Of a stretch of 64,000 nt of DNA, positions 9,335 through 21,611 are shown piece by piece. The translations under genes were made by a program, and so were the position numbers. The notes under the pieces are model-generated. The model was given only the letters and a program-made list of their open reading frames with translations, did no database searches and had not been told where the DNA came from. Numbering within the stretch: position 1 is the first letter of the stretch; every line of letters begins with the position of its first letter. Origin of the DNA: Campanula takesimana. Lineage: Eukaryota > Streptophyta > Magnoliopsida > Asterales > Campanulaceae. The stretch is taken from NCBI GenBank assembly GCA_026119855.1, contig JAOWBW010000562.1:310001-374000 (forward strand), in the 5' to 3' direction.

Positions 9335-11743
9335 TGTCGCGCCCCAACCCGTGGTCCTACTTAGCCCCACGTTCGGGACACACACGGAAGACGTCATAAA
9401 ACACTTTTAGAAATTTTTTTGAAATATACTTTCATAAAGTTTAACAAAATCCACACTCGAAGTTCAAAGACTTCCATTTAACTTTCAAACAACTTTCACA
9501 AACGAAAATACTTAGCCCAAAGGCTTACAAACTCTTATACAAATGTACAATTACCACACTTTAACAAAATAGGTGATACACGGATAAAGTCTCGGTTACA
9601 CTACCCCAAAGGTTATACATTTATATAGTGTAACCTTTAAACCACACTTACTTTCCAAAATGGATTATCAACCCGACGTCCTCCCTTGCGAAGTGACCTA
9701 TCCCCTTGGCTCGCCTTTATCTAAGGAAAACAAATAAACAAGGAACGGGGTGAGAATAAATCTCAGTAAGCTACTAAAATGCAACTACGTTATATGCTGA
9801 AATGATACTCGTAATTGAACAATGTCAATAAACATTCATATAGCACATAACATCAGAGGAAAATCCAACTCATCATACCACACATAAGGCGGAAATAAAC
9901 ACTCATAAGTGGATACTGAGCCAAGGTTCTCGAATCAAACATATAACCATCTGAGAGGTATCAACTGAGCAGCACCAAAGGGCTGAAACCGGTTCCGAAA
10001 CCAAACAATAACAACAACAACAACAACAACGGGGGGAAAATGACACAAAGTCATAACCCAAACGGTGACTAAACTCACACAAAGGAGAGCTAGTCCAAAC
10101 CCAATCCGTGGCCCAAGGAAAGGGGTTAAAATGGGAAACCAATGGTAGAAGCCTTACAATGAACTTGGCTCGTGTGCCATTATAATCCCTACCACTTCCC
10201 GACTCCACAACAAGAAGTACCAGCTGGACTTTACACGAGAGCATAGTGATAAATACTTGCTTTAAACAACAACCGGGGCATGATTCCAAAGTAGGGAACC
10301 ACACAAGCTCATCATAAAGATGCAAACACGTTACTCATAAAGAGTTCACAACACAATCCTTTACCATTGACATAAAGTCACAACCCAATCTTTTATTAAT
10401 GACATTAAGTCACAACTCAATCTTTTATTAATGACATTAAGTCAAACAACACAATCCTTTATCAATGACATTAAGTCAAACAACAAAATCCTTTATCAAT
10501 GACATTAAGTCAAACAACACACTCCTTTATCAATGACATTAAGTCAAACAACACAATCCTTTATCAATGACATTAAGTCAAACAACACACTCCTTTATCA
10601 ATGACATTAAGTCAAACAACACAATCCTTTATCAATGACATTAAGTCAAACAACACAATCAACCCAAACGGTTACATCAATTTAAACTCGATCACAAAGG
10701 ACCAATTCCACCACTTTGGTATTCCACAACAACCCTCTAGGTACTCTAGGATATCACCTAAGACCTAGACCAAGATTGAACTCTAAATCACTTAGATTGG
10801 AACAACTCAACTTTTTCAGCAATCATGGGCGGTCGCCCATACCAGACTGTGCGGCCGCCCAAAATACTCTATTCCAAGACAAAAACCTTTCAGATAGTAT
10901 GGGCGGTCGCCCACCCCATTATGGGCGGTCGCCTAAAACACTCGACAGGCCAAAACTAGCTTATTTTTACTCCCTTCGTTTCACCGTCCCAAAAGTACTA
11001 ACACATACAACCTATATCACACCTTCTACCTCAACTGAGTTTAAAGAAACAACCCAGGCATATACTTGTACCTCCTTTAATATTTCAAGACCAACTTTCA
11101 CACTACTCCCTTTGTCCCAAAATCACAAGTATCACAAATAAATTATTTTCACAACAATTTCACCACATATAACATATACAACATATATATGACCATTTTA
11201 ACATTTAAGGGGAATTAGTAACTTACCTATTTCCAGAAAAGTATCGAGAAAATAATATTTGATCGGGTAGAAATGACCTATTCAACGCCCTGATCATTTT
11301 TATATAATTAGTTTTTAAACGGATAAGTAATTAAAAAGAAATAAAATCAAAATGAAATGAACTTACCTTTTCTTCAATGAACCAGAGAGAGTAATTTTAG
11401 GAAATGTTGAAGTTTAGTGTGTGTGTGTGTGGGTATAATCTACGCAGAGAGAGATGGAAGGATAAGAGTGTTTTGATATTTTCCAAGTTTCACTTAAGCC
11501 CTCCTAGTTTCATTTTAAACAACTAAACCCCTCTACTTTAAATTCCACTAAGGACCTTATAGTTTCAACTAATTCAATTAACTCCCTTAACCATTATTAC
11601 TACTAACTAAGTAAATAACACAATTAATAAAACAGTATGTGTAAGTCATAAAATATGATGCAACACATAAAATGCACACATAAGTTCAAATTAAAATCCC
11701 TAAAAATATAAAATAAATAGGGACGGGTTTTGGGGTCGTTACA
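9335..11743 (-). mobile_element. Tekay-like solo LTR
   Basis: Starts TGTCGCGCCCC and ends GGTCGTTACA, flanked by the duplication GGATT (9330-9334, 11744-11748). Several blocks align with the Tekay LTR at 38128, for example the GGGGTGAGA-TAAATCTCA segment and the GGAAATAAACAC segment, so it is a diverged relative. It holds a nine-copy tandem repeat and a GC motif cluster (10829-10934, GCGGCCGCCC). No internal coding sequence is left, so it is a recombined solo LTR. Confidence 0.85.
10351..10660 (+). repeat. 34-bp tandem repeat, nine copies
   Basis: Unit built on CCTTTATCAATGACATTAAG followed by TCAAACAACA. The first three copies are diverged (TTACCATTG, TTATTAATG) and the last six nearly identical, alternating ACAATCC and ACACTCC. 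It lies inside the Tekay-like LTR. Confidence 0.85.
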
Positions 11744-12109
11744 GGATTGGTTTTCATATGTATTATCTCTATGTTTCCGGAGCATTTTTATTGACTTTTG
11801 ATGTAATTTAGAGTAGTTTTGATGTAATCGTTAATTTTTTGTGTTGAGTGAAGTTTGTGAGGATTTGATATGTTTTGAGACACTTTTAGTGTTGTTATGG
11901 GGTTTTGCAAAGTCATGTATGGTCAAAGTGTCGAGGTTAAGGATTGCTCAAGTTAAAGTCAAAGGTCAAACGGAAGTCAGTCAAGTCAAGAAAGAAGGAA
12001 AGTGAAGAAAGCTGGAAATGCCACCGAGCGCCCGCTCGCCTAAGACCAAGCGCCCGCCTGCATTATTTCTCCAGGCGGCTACAGTTTCTGCCCATCTCAA
12101 GCACCCGCA

Positions 12110-13589
12110 TGTTGGGTTTCGATCAAACATGCGCAGCGGAAATTAGCATTTAAAATTTTGAAACCCAAAGCCATGGAACCGTTCATATGATTAAATCAAA
12201 TACAACAAGATGAATAGAGGAATAACTAACCCTTGATGGCTATGAATTTTCTCTTGGTCTTTGGTGGAGAAACTTGAAGTCTTGATCACGATCACAAAGC
12301 TTGAACACGAACTTTGAAGATGATGATTTTCACCCTCTAGCGGTATCCACACTTCGAACGAATATCAAAGGAGCTTCTTTGATCTTGGTTGCTAGACCAA
12401 ATTGTGAAACACTTTTTCACAATCAAAAGAACTATATGGAATTTATTTTGTGTATTATTTTGTTCCTCAACCAAGAATGTCTTGGAACAAAATAAACCCT
12501 CTCTCAAACTCTTTGAGACTCACAAAAATCATTGCCTTTGAGTGCTGGCCGAGTTTGGTCTTTTATACACAAGTATGACCTATTCCAAATAGGAAACTTG
12601 TGTCAAAATCCGTCCAAAATTCGTTTCCTAATCAAATTAGGAATCTGCCACCCGACATCACTGTGCGGCCGCCCAAAACCATCTGTGCGGTCGCACAATA
12701 TTCTGAAACAAAACTGGTACAAAACTGAGATGAGTGTGCGGCCGCCCAATCCATTATGTGCGGTCGCCCACTTCTCAGAAAGTCCAGAATTTCCAAAATT
12801 CTAATGTAGTCCTTTTAAAGATTCGTTCTATTGTGTGTGACCCTCTAGGATTATACTAAGTTGGCAATGAGCTCAAACATGATCCCATAAGATATGATTA
12901 GGTTCTAGCAAACCGTCATACCTACCCTAATAGTATAACTAGATACAAGTTCGCATTCCTTTAGAATATGTCACAATCCCATTGTCCACGATGTCATTGA
13001 ACACAAGTCATGGTCAAACAGTCAACTTGTTTTGTTCAATACTTTCTCGATTCCGAATATGTTGATAATCCAAATGACATTGATCCAATCAATTCATTTG
13101 AGTCCGGCCGAACATTTCATCAACATTATTCCTACGAGAGGCCCAAGCTTGACATCTCTCCGAGGAGGGACAAATCCATTTAGCTTATTATTCTTCCTTA
13201 CGTGAATCCGATTATGCCAATCATACCCTTTATAACTTCCCGGTTAAAGGTAGCGTTTGAATATGTCAAACATAATGTTCATCAAGTGGAAGACTATAAT
13301 AACTTCATGTCTAAGGATTCAAATGACATAACTAATATGAGATATATGTTTGACATGGACCATGACATAAATCTCATACAGCGGGTCATGTCCAGTACCT
13401 TGTTCTAAACAAGTACCCATAAATCTAACATGATTATCCCATGATCATTTAGCCTTTATACTAGTTCTTAACAAGTACTAGGGACGGAGATTATTATGAG
13501 TAAACATGAACAACAATAATAATCAAAACATCTCTTTATTGATATGAAATAAATGATAATAATTACAACGTTTATTAAACATGCCTATG
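12110..13589 (-). mobile_element. Copia-type solo LTR, 3' edge truncated
   Basis: Starts TGTTGGGTTTCGATC and follows the copia LTR of 16137-17646 closely (GCGCAGCGGAA, the AAGCTTGACATCTCTCC block, the final GTTTATTAAAC). It stops at GCCTATG, about 18 bp before the usual ACCAACA end, so the distal edge and target duplication are lost. The GC motif cluster is at 12662-12772. Short ORFs here are LTR shadows. Confidence 0.75.
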
Positions 13590-14586
13590 ACCAGGCGCCT
13601 GCTCGCCCCTCCGCCAGGAAATTCGGGATTTTTGTATTTTCCAATATTTTATAGATTCCTCTCCATATTTGGACTCCTCTTTTGTATATTAATTAGATAG
13701 GTTTTAAGACTGAGTTTTTTATGCTTTGTTTTAGGTTTTATTTTAGTTTTGAAGGTTGTAATCAAGATTGGAGATTTTATTCATCATCAAGCGTAATATC
13801 TAGGTTTATGATTTCTAATTATTTTCTTGTGTTTATTGCTATGCCAATGAGTAGCTAATTTCCTTGTTCATGGATTGGGAGTAGCACTATCGGATCTCTA
13901 TGCTAAATTGTGCTTAACTAATATCGATCTTGTTCTTGTTCATTGGAATAGTTTTAATTCGTTTAGAGATTTCAACAATATTAATTGATATTCTTGGTCT
14001 TTAAATTATCTAGGTATAAATTGTTTCACTAGCATGGACAGTTTATACATTGACTGTATTCCTTTGATTAGATTTAATTGAGGACTTAGCGGAAATCAAA
14101 AGAGTCTAAAATCAAGTGTTCTTTGGATTTTAATAAATTATTTGTTTGGATTTTAATAAATTATTTGTGTGTGTTGTTGCCTTAGCGGAAAACATCACAT
14201 AGAGGTAATAATAGGGTTGCAATCCGGCAACCGTACCGTCCCAACCCTTAACTAAGTGAACGATTTCTTGAACAAGTTTGGTAACTTTATTAATAAAAAT
14301 AGCATAGAGTGAAGATAGTTGTGAACCCCAATCTATGAATCCTTGTCATCTTTGAGTACAATCTTTACAGTAGTCTGTAATTTAATCCAGTTTATTTTTA
14401 TTACTTATTAGTAATTTAGTTTTTAAACAATCAAAACAAAACCCCCTGGTTACTTTAGCATTAATTAAATACGCTTGTTTTCACCAAGTCTCTGTGGTTC
14501 GACCCTTACAAACATACGTTGCTACTTCAGTACTTGTATACTTGCAAGGTTTTTATTACACGTGGGATTTTTCTCCATCAAGTTTT

Positions 14587-14604
14587 TGGCGTCGTTGCCG
14601 GGGA
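14587..14604 (+). promoter_or_regulatory. Athila primer-binding site
   Basis: TGGCGTCGTTGCCGGGGA, six bases after the LTR end. It differs by one base from the well-known Athila site TGGCGCCGTTGCCGGGGA, complementary to tRNA-Asp; the change is C to T. Confidence 0.85.
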
Positions 14605-14637
14605 CTTGTTGTGATTTACAAGTTTATTAATCGGTGT

Positions 14638-16131
14638 ATGTTTGGTAGGCGTTCTCTGGATCCCGAGTTGGTCCCGTTTAACGATAATATTGATAAACTT
14701 GATAGGGGCATTCCCTCTATTTAAGAGTCAGAAACTGAATTTGAAGCTTCTGTCACCGAGGCAGAGCTAGTTTTAAGTGAACCAGAAACTTCTTCCACCG
14801 AAGGAGAAGAAGCAGAAGTAGCGATGGGTGATGCCGCTACTATGAATCATTATGCTAGACCTAAGGTAGACACATCTGTGTCTTGTATTGTGCTGACTGA
14901 AGTAGCAAAAGCCCATGAGGTTAAAGGGCAGTACTTTAATATGTTGCCCAAGTTCTAGGGTCTTCCCACTGAGGACTCTTTAAACTTTCTAAGGGAGTAT
15001 ATGATGACCGTTGCAGGGTTTCCTTTGAAAGAGGGGGTGACTGATGAACAATTGAGACTTAAATGCTTCCATTTTTCTTTACAAGGGGCGGCTAAAACAT
15101 GGTTGATGTTGTTACCTCCTAGGAGCATTAGGACTTGGGATGAGTTACATGATACTTTCTTGGTTAAATATTTTCCCCATACTACTCTTGCTACTTTTAG
15201 ATAGAAAATCATAGGCTTTATGCAAGAGCAAGGTGAGCCATTTCATGAGGCTTGGGATAGATTTAAGATGATTCAAGTACAATGTCCCCATCATAATTTC
15301 CCTTTACCATTGTTGCATCAGACTTTTTATGGGGGGTTGAATCATGTTGACCAAGCTATGGTTGACAATGCAGCGGGTGGTTTTCTAGGATCTAAAACTA
15401 TTGCACAAACCCAAGAATTGTTTGAGATGTTGGGAGCTAATTCTCAACAGAAATGGTCTAGGGGTAAAATAAGGAGAGTACATGAGTTGAGTGGTAGTGA
15501 TGAATTTACTAGACATGTAGCATTATTAAATCAAAAATTCGATAAAATGAACACTGGTGGTGTTTCCGCAAATGCGAACGTTATGAATGATTTCTGTGAT
15601 AATTGTGGTCCTAATACTCATGCTACTAATGTTTGTCAAGTGGGTGTGCAGTTGTCTCCTGAACAGGTACAAGCTATGCAAGGTTACCCCCAAGACAGAA
15701 TCAAGGTAGTCCCTTCTCTAATACCTACACTCCAGAGTGGAGGAATCATCCTAATCTATCATGGAGGGGTAACCAAGGAAATTAGTATCAGCAGCAAAAG
15801 CCTATGTATCCTTTACAAGGCAATGTGGAGCCACCTAAAGCATCATTGGAAGATATGATCATGTTGATGAGGCAAGAGCAACAACATATGAAGGTGTAGC
15901 AGGAGAAGAGAGAGAAGTAGCACGATACAGTCATAAAGAAGCTGGAGACTCAAATTGGACAGATTGCAGAAAGGCTTCATGGGCACAAGACGGGCACGTT
16001 CCCAAGTCAAGGGGAGCAAGCTAAGGCCATTATGACTCTCAGAAATGGCAAACAGGTAAGTAATGAGGTAAAATCTACTCCTTCTTCTAAACCTTCTAAG
16101 ACACATGTTGAGGATGTAGTTGACAATAGTA
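14638..16131 (+). pseudogene. Athila gag, with several stops and a frameshift
   Basis: Frame 1 from the ATG at 14638 (MFGRRSLDPELVPF), 33 bp after the primer-binding site. It is interrupted by TAA at 14722, TAG at 14956 and TAG at 15202. The gag core is clear: CFHFSLQGAAKTWL, WDELHDTFLVKYFP, then QGEPFHEAWDRFKMIQVQCP and DNAAGGFLGSKT, close to Athila gag. A cysteine motif is present (DFCDNCGPNTHATNVC). After about 15770 the frame shifts and reading continues with ETQIGQIAERLHGHKTGTFP, also an Athila hallmark. A copia element interrupts it at 16137. Confidence 0.8.
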
Positions 16132-16136
16132 CTAAT

Positions 16137-17646
16137 TATTGGGTTTCCAAGTAACATGCGCAGCGGAATATAGCATTTAAAATTTTAAGAAACCCAAAGC
16201 CATGGATCCGATCATATGACTAAATCAAATACAACATAATGAATAAAAGATAAAACTAACCCTTGATGACTATCAAAGTTTTCTTTGGTCTTGGTGGAGA
16301 AGCTTGAAGCTTTATCACGGACAAAATCACGAACTTTGTAGATGATAAAATTCACCCTCTAGCGGTGTCCATACTTCGAACGAATATCAAGAGGCTCCTT
16401 GATCTTGGTTGCTAGACCAATAATTATGAAACACACTTTCACAATTTGATAAAGAACTATATGGAATTTATTTGTGAATTATTTTGTTCCTCAATCAAGG
16501 ATGTCTTAGAACAAAATAAAATCTCTCTCAAACTCTTTGAGACTCACAAAAGCACTTGTAAGGATGGTCTGGCCGAATTGGGGGTTTTATACACAATGAA
16601 GACCTATTCCAAATAGGTAACTTGTGCCAAAAACCTTTCCTAATCGAATTAGGAATTTTCTGCCGCCAGACCGAGCGCCCGCCTGGTACAACCCAAGCGC
16701 CCGCTCATTTGACCAGAAGGTCCAGATCTTTTCAGAATTCATTCAAGCGCCCGCCTGGTCCAACCCAAGCGCCCGCTTGGTTGACCAGGAAGCCCATAAT
16801 TTTTCCAGAAATTCCTTTGAAGTCCTTCGACCCTAAATTCCAATATAGTCCTCTTATTTAAGATTCGTTCTATTGTGTGTGACCCTCTAGGATTATACTA
16901 AGTTGGCAATGGGCTCAAACATGATCCCATAAGATATGATTAGGTTCTAGCAAACCGCCATACCTACCCAAATAGTATAACTAGATACAAGTTCGCATTC
17001 CTTTAGAATATGTCATAATCCCTTTGTCCACGATGTCATTGAACACAAGTCATGGTCAAACAGTCAACTTGTCTTGTTCAATACTTTCTCGATTCCGAAT
17101 ATGTTGGTAATTCAAATGCTATTGATCCAATCAATCCATTTGAGTCCGGCTGAACATTTCATCAACATCATTCCTTCGAGGGGCCCAAGCTTGACATCTC
17201 TCCGTGGAGGGACAAATCCATTTAGCTTATTATTCTTCCCAACGGGAATCCGATTATGCCAATCATACCCTTTATAACTACCGTGTTAAGGTAGCGTTTG
17301 AATATGTCAAACAAAATGTTCATCAAGTGGATGACTATAATAACTTCATGTCTAAGGATTCAAATGACATAACTAATATGAGATATATGTTCGACATAGA
17401 CCATGACATAAATCTCATACAGCGGGTCATGTCCAGTACCTTGTTCTAAACAAGTACCCATAAATCTAACATGATCATCCCATGATCATTTAGCATTTAT
17501 ACTAGTGCTTAACAAGTACTAGGGACGGGGATTATTATAAGTAAACATGAACAATAATAATAATCAAAAACATCTCTTTATTGATATGAAATAAATGATA
17601 ACAATTACAACGTTTATTAAACGTGCCTATGGCACCACTACCAACA
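16137..17646 (-). repeat. 3' LTR of copia B
   Basis: 1510 bp. It opens TATTGGG on the + strand, where the partner has TGTTGGG, so the terminal dinucleotide is mutated, and it closes ACCACTACCAACA. On the minus strand the GC motif cluster (16785-16668, four copies of AAGCGCCCGC-type words) precedes TATA (GTATAAAAC near 16590). Confidence 0.85.
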
Positions 17647-17660
17647 ATCTCCCACTTGCC
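17647..17660 (-). promoter_or_regulatory. Polypurine tract of copia B
   Basis: Minus strand GGCAAGTGGGAGAT next to the 3' LTR, the standard position and composition of a copia plus-strand primer. Confidence 0.75.
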
Positions 17661-18226
17661 CTAGGCCCAATCTCCCATGTATCTAATACCCATGGACCTA
17701 ACATGACCATCATGTTTAGCTTGTGGAAGTCCCTTTGTTAGCGGGTCCGCAACATTGTCATCAGTAGGTACTCTGCATATATTTACGTCTCCCCTATCAA
17801 CGATTTCTCGAATGATATGAAAACGCCTAAGTATGTGTTTGGATTTCTGATGTGCTCTTGGTTCCTTTGCTTGAGCAATAGCACCATTATTATCGCAATA
17901 AAGGTCTATTGGATTAGCAATACTAGGAACCACTTCAAGTTCAGTGATGAACTTCTTAATCCAAACAGCTTCCTTTGCGGCATCTGATGCAGCAATATAC
18001 TCAGCTTCTGTTGTAGAATCAGCGGTTGTACTTTTCTTGGAACTCTTCCAGCTTACAGCTCCACCATTTAACATAAACACAAAACCCAATTGCGATCGGC
18101 TATCATCTTTGTCAGTTTGGAAGCTTGCATCCGTGTAAGCAATTACAACGAGATCATCTTCCATTCCTCTATAGACCAAAAACGAGTCTTTAGTTCTTCT
18201 CAAGTACTTAAGAATCGCTTTTACAG
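17661..18226 (-). pseudogene. Copia B RNase H domain
   Basis: C-terminal part of the copia polyprotein. It shows VIAYTDASFQTD, SWKSSKKSTTADSTTEAEYIAAS and LYCDNNGAIAQA, the acidic residues of copia RNase H, and ends in the typical VADPLTKGLP tail and a stop at 17661. It is out of frame with RT because one base is missing near 18240 (SDPGEITG instead of an expected SDPGEDHW). Confidence 0.8.
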
Positions 18227-18966
18227 CTATCCAGTGATTTCGCCAGGGTCGGATAGGTATCTACTTGTCATGCTCAAAGCATAAGATACATCCGGCCTAG
18301 TACAAATCATGGCATACATGATGGACCCAATTGCCGAAGCATATGGAACATCATTCATTTTCTCACGCTCATCGTTTGTCTTAGGACATTGAGTCTTGCT
18401 TAGACAAACTCCATGTAACACTGGTAAGGTGCCTCTCTTAGAATTTTCCATACGGAATCTTCTAATGACCTTGTCAATGTATGTACTTTGGCTTAAACCA
18501 AGTAGCCTCCTTGATCTATCTCTATAGATCTTAATGCCAAGTATATATGCGGCTTCACCCATATCTTTCATTGCGAAGCATTTTCCTAACCAAGTCTTTA
18601 CGGACAGAAGTGTAGGAACATCTTTTCCAATGAGTAATATGTCATCCACGTATAAAATAAGGAATAGCACTATGCTCCCACTAATCTTCTTGTATACACA
18701 AGGCTCATCTTCGTTCTTGATGAAACCAAACTCTTTGACCGATTCATCAAAACGGAGATTCCAACTCCTAGAAGCTTGCTTCAATCCATAGATGGATCTC
18801 TGCAATTTGCATACCTTAGAATCTTGTTCAAAACCTTCTGGTTGTGTCATATACACATCCTCTTGTAATTTTCCATTTAGGAAAGCAGTTTTTACGTCCA
18901 TTTTCCATATTTCATAGTCATGATATGCGGCAATGGCAAGCAAAATTCTTATAGACTTGATCATTG
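18227..18966 (-). pseudogene. Copia B reverse transcriptase, main part
   Basis: Contains WKMDVKTAFLNGKLQEDVYM, KQASRSWN and the catalytic YVDD (LYVDDILLIG). The frame opens at MIKSIRILLAIAAYHDYE after a frameshift: compared with the intact sequence at about 53340, seven bases are missing near 19010, so RT is split from its N-terminal part. It ends at the frameshift near 18240. Confidence 0.85.
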
Positions 18967-20675
18967 CTACGGGTGAAAAGGTTTCATCATAGTCAATACC
19001 ATGAACTTGCCTTTCGTTATAAGTCTAGCTTTGTAAGTATGCACCTTCCCATCCATGTCAGTCTTCTTCTTGAAGACCCATTTGCATCCTATGGTTTTTA
19101 CACCTTCGGGTGCATCAATCAAATTCCAAACTTGATTGTCTTGCATGGATTGTAATTCGGATTCCATGGCTCCAAGCCACTTGTCTGAATCAGGAGAAGA
19201 CATCGCCTCTTGGTAGGTTGACGGTTCATCATTCTCAATGATTTCCACCTCTTTACTATCCGTTACGAGAAATCCATATCTCTCGGGCTCGGATCGTAAC
19301 CTACTAGATCTGCGAGTTACTTGTGTATTTTGAACAGGTTCCACGACTCTTTGTGGTTCTTGTTCATGTTCCACTATTGGTTCAATGTTATTTTCTGGGT
19401 CTTGAATTTCTTCAAGATTTATTTTACTCCCACTGATTTCTTTGGAGAGAAACTCTTTCTCTAGAAAGACACCAGTTCGGGCAACAAAAACTTTGTTGTC
19501 CTCACGGTTGTAAAAGTAATATCCTCTAGTTTCCTTTGGATATCCCACGAAAATACATTTGTCAGATTTGTGTGCAAGTTTGTCAGAGACAAGTCTTTTG
19601 ACAAAGGCTTCGCAACCCCAAATCTTCATGAAAGATAAACAAGTTTTCTTTCCGCTCCATATCTCATATGGAGTCTTTTGAACCGATTTAGTTGGAATAC
19701 GATTTAGTGTGAAAGCAGCGATTTCTAGAGCGTAACCCCAAAAGGATATTGGAAGATCAACTTGACTCATCATTGATTGAACCATGTCTAACAAAGTCCG
19801 ATTTCTCCTCTCGGACACACCATTCCATTGTGGCGTTCCGGGTGGAGTCAATTGTGAAACTATTCCACAATTCTTTAGATGATCATCAAATTCTTGACTC
19901 AAGTATTCTCCACCTCGATCTGATCGAAGTGCCTTAATACTTTTGCCAAGTTGTTTTTCTACTTCATTTTGAAATATTTTAAATATCTCAAATGCTCCAC
20001 TTTTATGTTTCATTAGGTAAACATACCCAAATCTACTATAATCATCAGTGAAGGTTATGAAGTATTGAAATCCTCCCCTAGCATTGCTACTTAATGGTCC
20101 GCATACATCGGAATGTATCAACCCCAATAAGTCGCTTGCCCTTTCACCCAACTTGGTAAAAGGTGTCTTAGTCATTTTTCCAAGAAGACACGACTCGTAA
20201 GTATCATATGACTCGAGGTCACATGAACCTAAAAGTCCGTCCCCATAGAGTTTTGAGATACGCTTCTCATTAATATGACCAAGACGGCAATGCCACAAAT
20301 AAGTGTGATTTACATCATTAGGTTTAGATTTCTTATTTACATGATAGACATTGTCATTATTTTCATTCTTGACATCCAAGATATAAAGGCCATTAAATGA
20401 ATTAGCAATACCATAAAGCACATCATTTAAATAAATAGAAAATTTCTTATTCTCAATAAGAAACTTAAAACCTTCATTATCCAAACAAGAAATTGAAATA
20501 ATATTTCTACTTAAATCCGGAACATAATAACAATTGTTCAAAACAAGAATTAATCCGGAAGGTAAAGTGACTTCATAAGTCCCTACGGCTAATGCAGCAA
20601 CTCTTGCTCCATTCCCCACGCGTAGGTCTACTTCACCATCTTTAAGCAGTCTCCTATTCTTTAGACCCTGCACAT
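18967..20675 (-). pseudogene. Copia B integrase and N-terminal RT
   Basis: Begins right after the protease frameshift. The zinc-binding region reads HCRLGHINEKR...TYESCLLGK; the first cysteine of the usual CxxC pair appears as tyrosine. The integrase core has the acidic triad in LIHSDVCGPL, TFTDDYSRFGY and NGVSERRNRT. RT begins with DKWLGAMESELQSMQDNQVW and stops in an altered frame at FMVLTMMKPFHP. Confidence 0.85.
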
Positions 20676-21611
20676 TTAAACAAATGTGAAACCACATCCG
20701 GTATCCAATACCCAGGAATCAGTCGTAGAAATGAGAATATCTATCATATAGATACCCGAAGTCGACGCAGCCTTGCTGCCCTTCTTCTTCTTTTGCTCTT
20801 CCAAGAAAGCCTTGCAATTACGTTTCCAATGACCAATTTCTTGACAATGGAAACATATTGCATTCTTTTGTGAATCGGGTTTTGCCTCAGAAGCCTTGGC
20901 AACACTTGCCTTGCTTATCTTGGGTTTGACAACTTTCTTACCCTTTCCTTTGGCACTAGCCTTCTTCCCATCATGAACTAAGAGCACGGGAGAACCTTTC
21001 TCCGCAATCTTCATCTCCGCAGTTTTAAGCATCCCATGCAACTCGGAGAGATTCTTATCCATTCCATGCATGTTATAATTCATCACAAACTGATTATAAC
21101 TCTTAGGCAATGAATTAAGAATGAGATCCGTGGCTAGCTCTAATGGGATTGGATAGCCAAGTTTCTCAAGGTGCTCTACATAACCTTTCATTTTCAGCAT
21201 GTGAGGACTCACTTGTTTCCCTTCATTCATTTTACAAGTAGTGAATGCAACAATGGGCTTGTACCTCTCTTGCCTAGCTTTCTCTTGAAACATGGCTCTT
21301 AACTCCACACCTATCTCATAGGCTTCCAAATGTTCCAAACTTTGTTGGAGTTTTGAGCACATAGTAGCAAGCATGAGACAACTTACATCTCTAGAATCAT
21401 TACGATGTTTCTTGTAATTGTCTCTTTCTGCCCTAGGGGCAGTAGGTTCTGGTTCAGCAGGAAGAGGCCCGTCGAGAATGTACAACTTATCTTCTTGCCT
21501 TAGAACAATTCTTAGGCTACGGATCCAATCCATAAAGTTAGTATCATTCTCTTGGAGCTTATCCTTCTCAAGGATCGATCGCAACGAAATTGATTGAGTG
21601 TTAGTAGTCAT
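20676..21611 (-). pseudogene. Copia B gag and protease start
   Basis: The ATG at 21611 opens a UBN2-type gag (NFMDWIRSLRIVLRQEDKLY), followed by a basic linker and a zinc knuckle (CFHCQEIGHWKRNC). The protease begins at SWVLDTGCG, with DTG as the catalytic motif; one base is missing directly after it and the frame ends in a stop at 20676. The N-terminal 300 residues are otherwise uninterrupted. Confidence 0.85.

Larger units (their letters stand above)
9326..14580 (+). repeat. 5' LTR of Athila, interrupted by two solo LTRs
   Basis: Starts TGATGG and ends TTCTCCATCA, next to the primer-binding site. Removing the two insertions (9335-11743 and 12110-13589) leaves about 1.36 kb, in the usual Athila range. 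A GC-rich motif cluster (AGCGCCCGCTCG and AAGCGCCCGCCTG, 12022-12105, continuing at 13590-13618) is itself split by the second insertion; a TATA-like TTGTATATTAA follows near 13692. The last ~80 bp reappear at 33793-33872. Confidence 0.8.

Noticed and set aside
10351..10660. CRISPR-like array of regular repeats
   Set aside because: The 34-bp units are head to tail without unique spacers, in a plant LTR.
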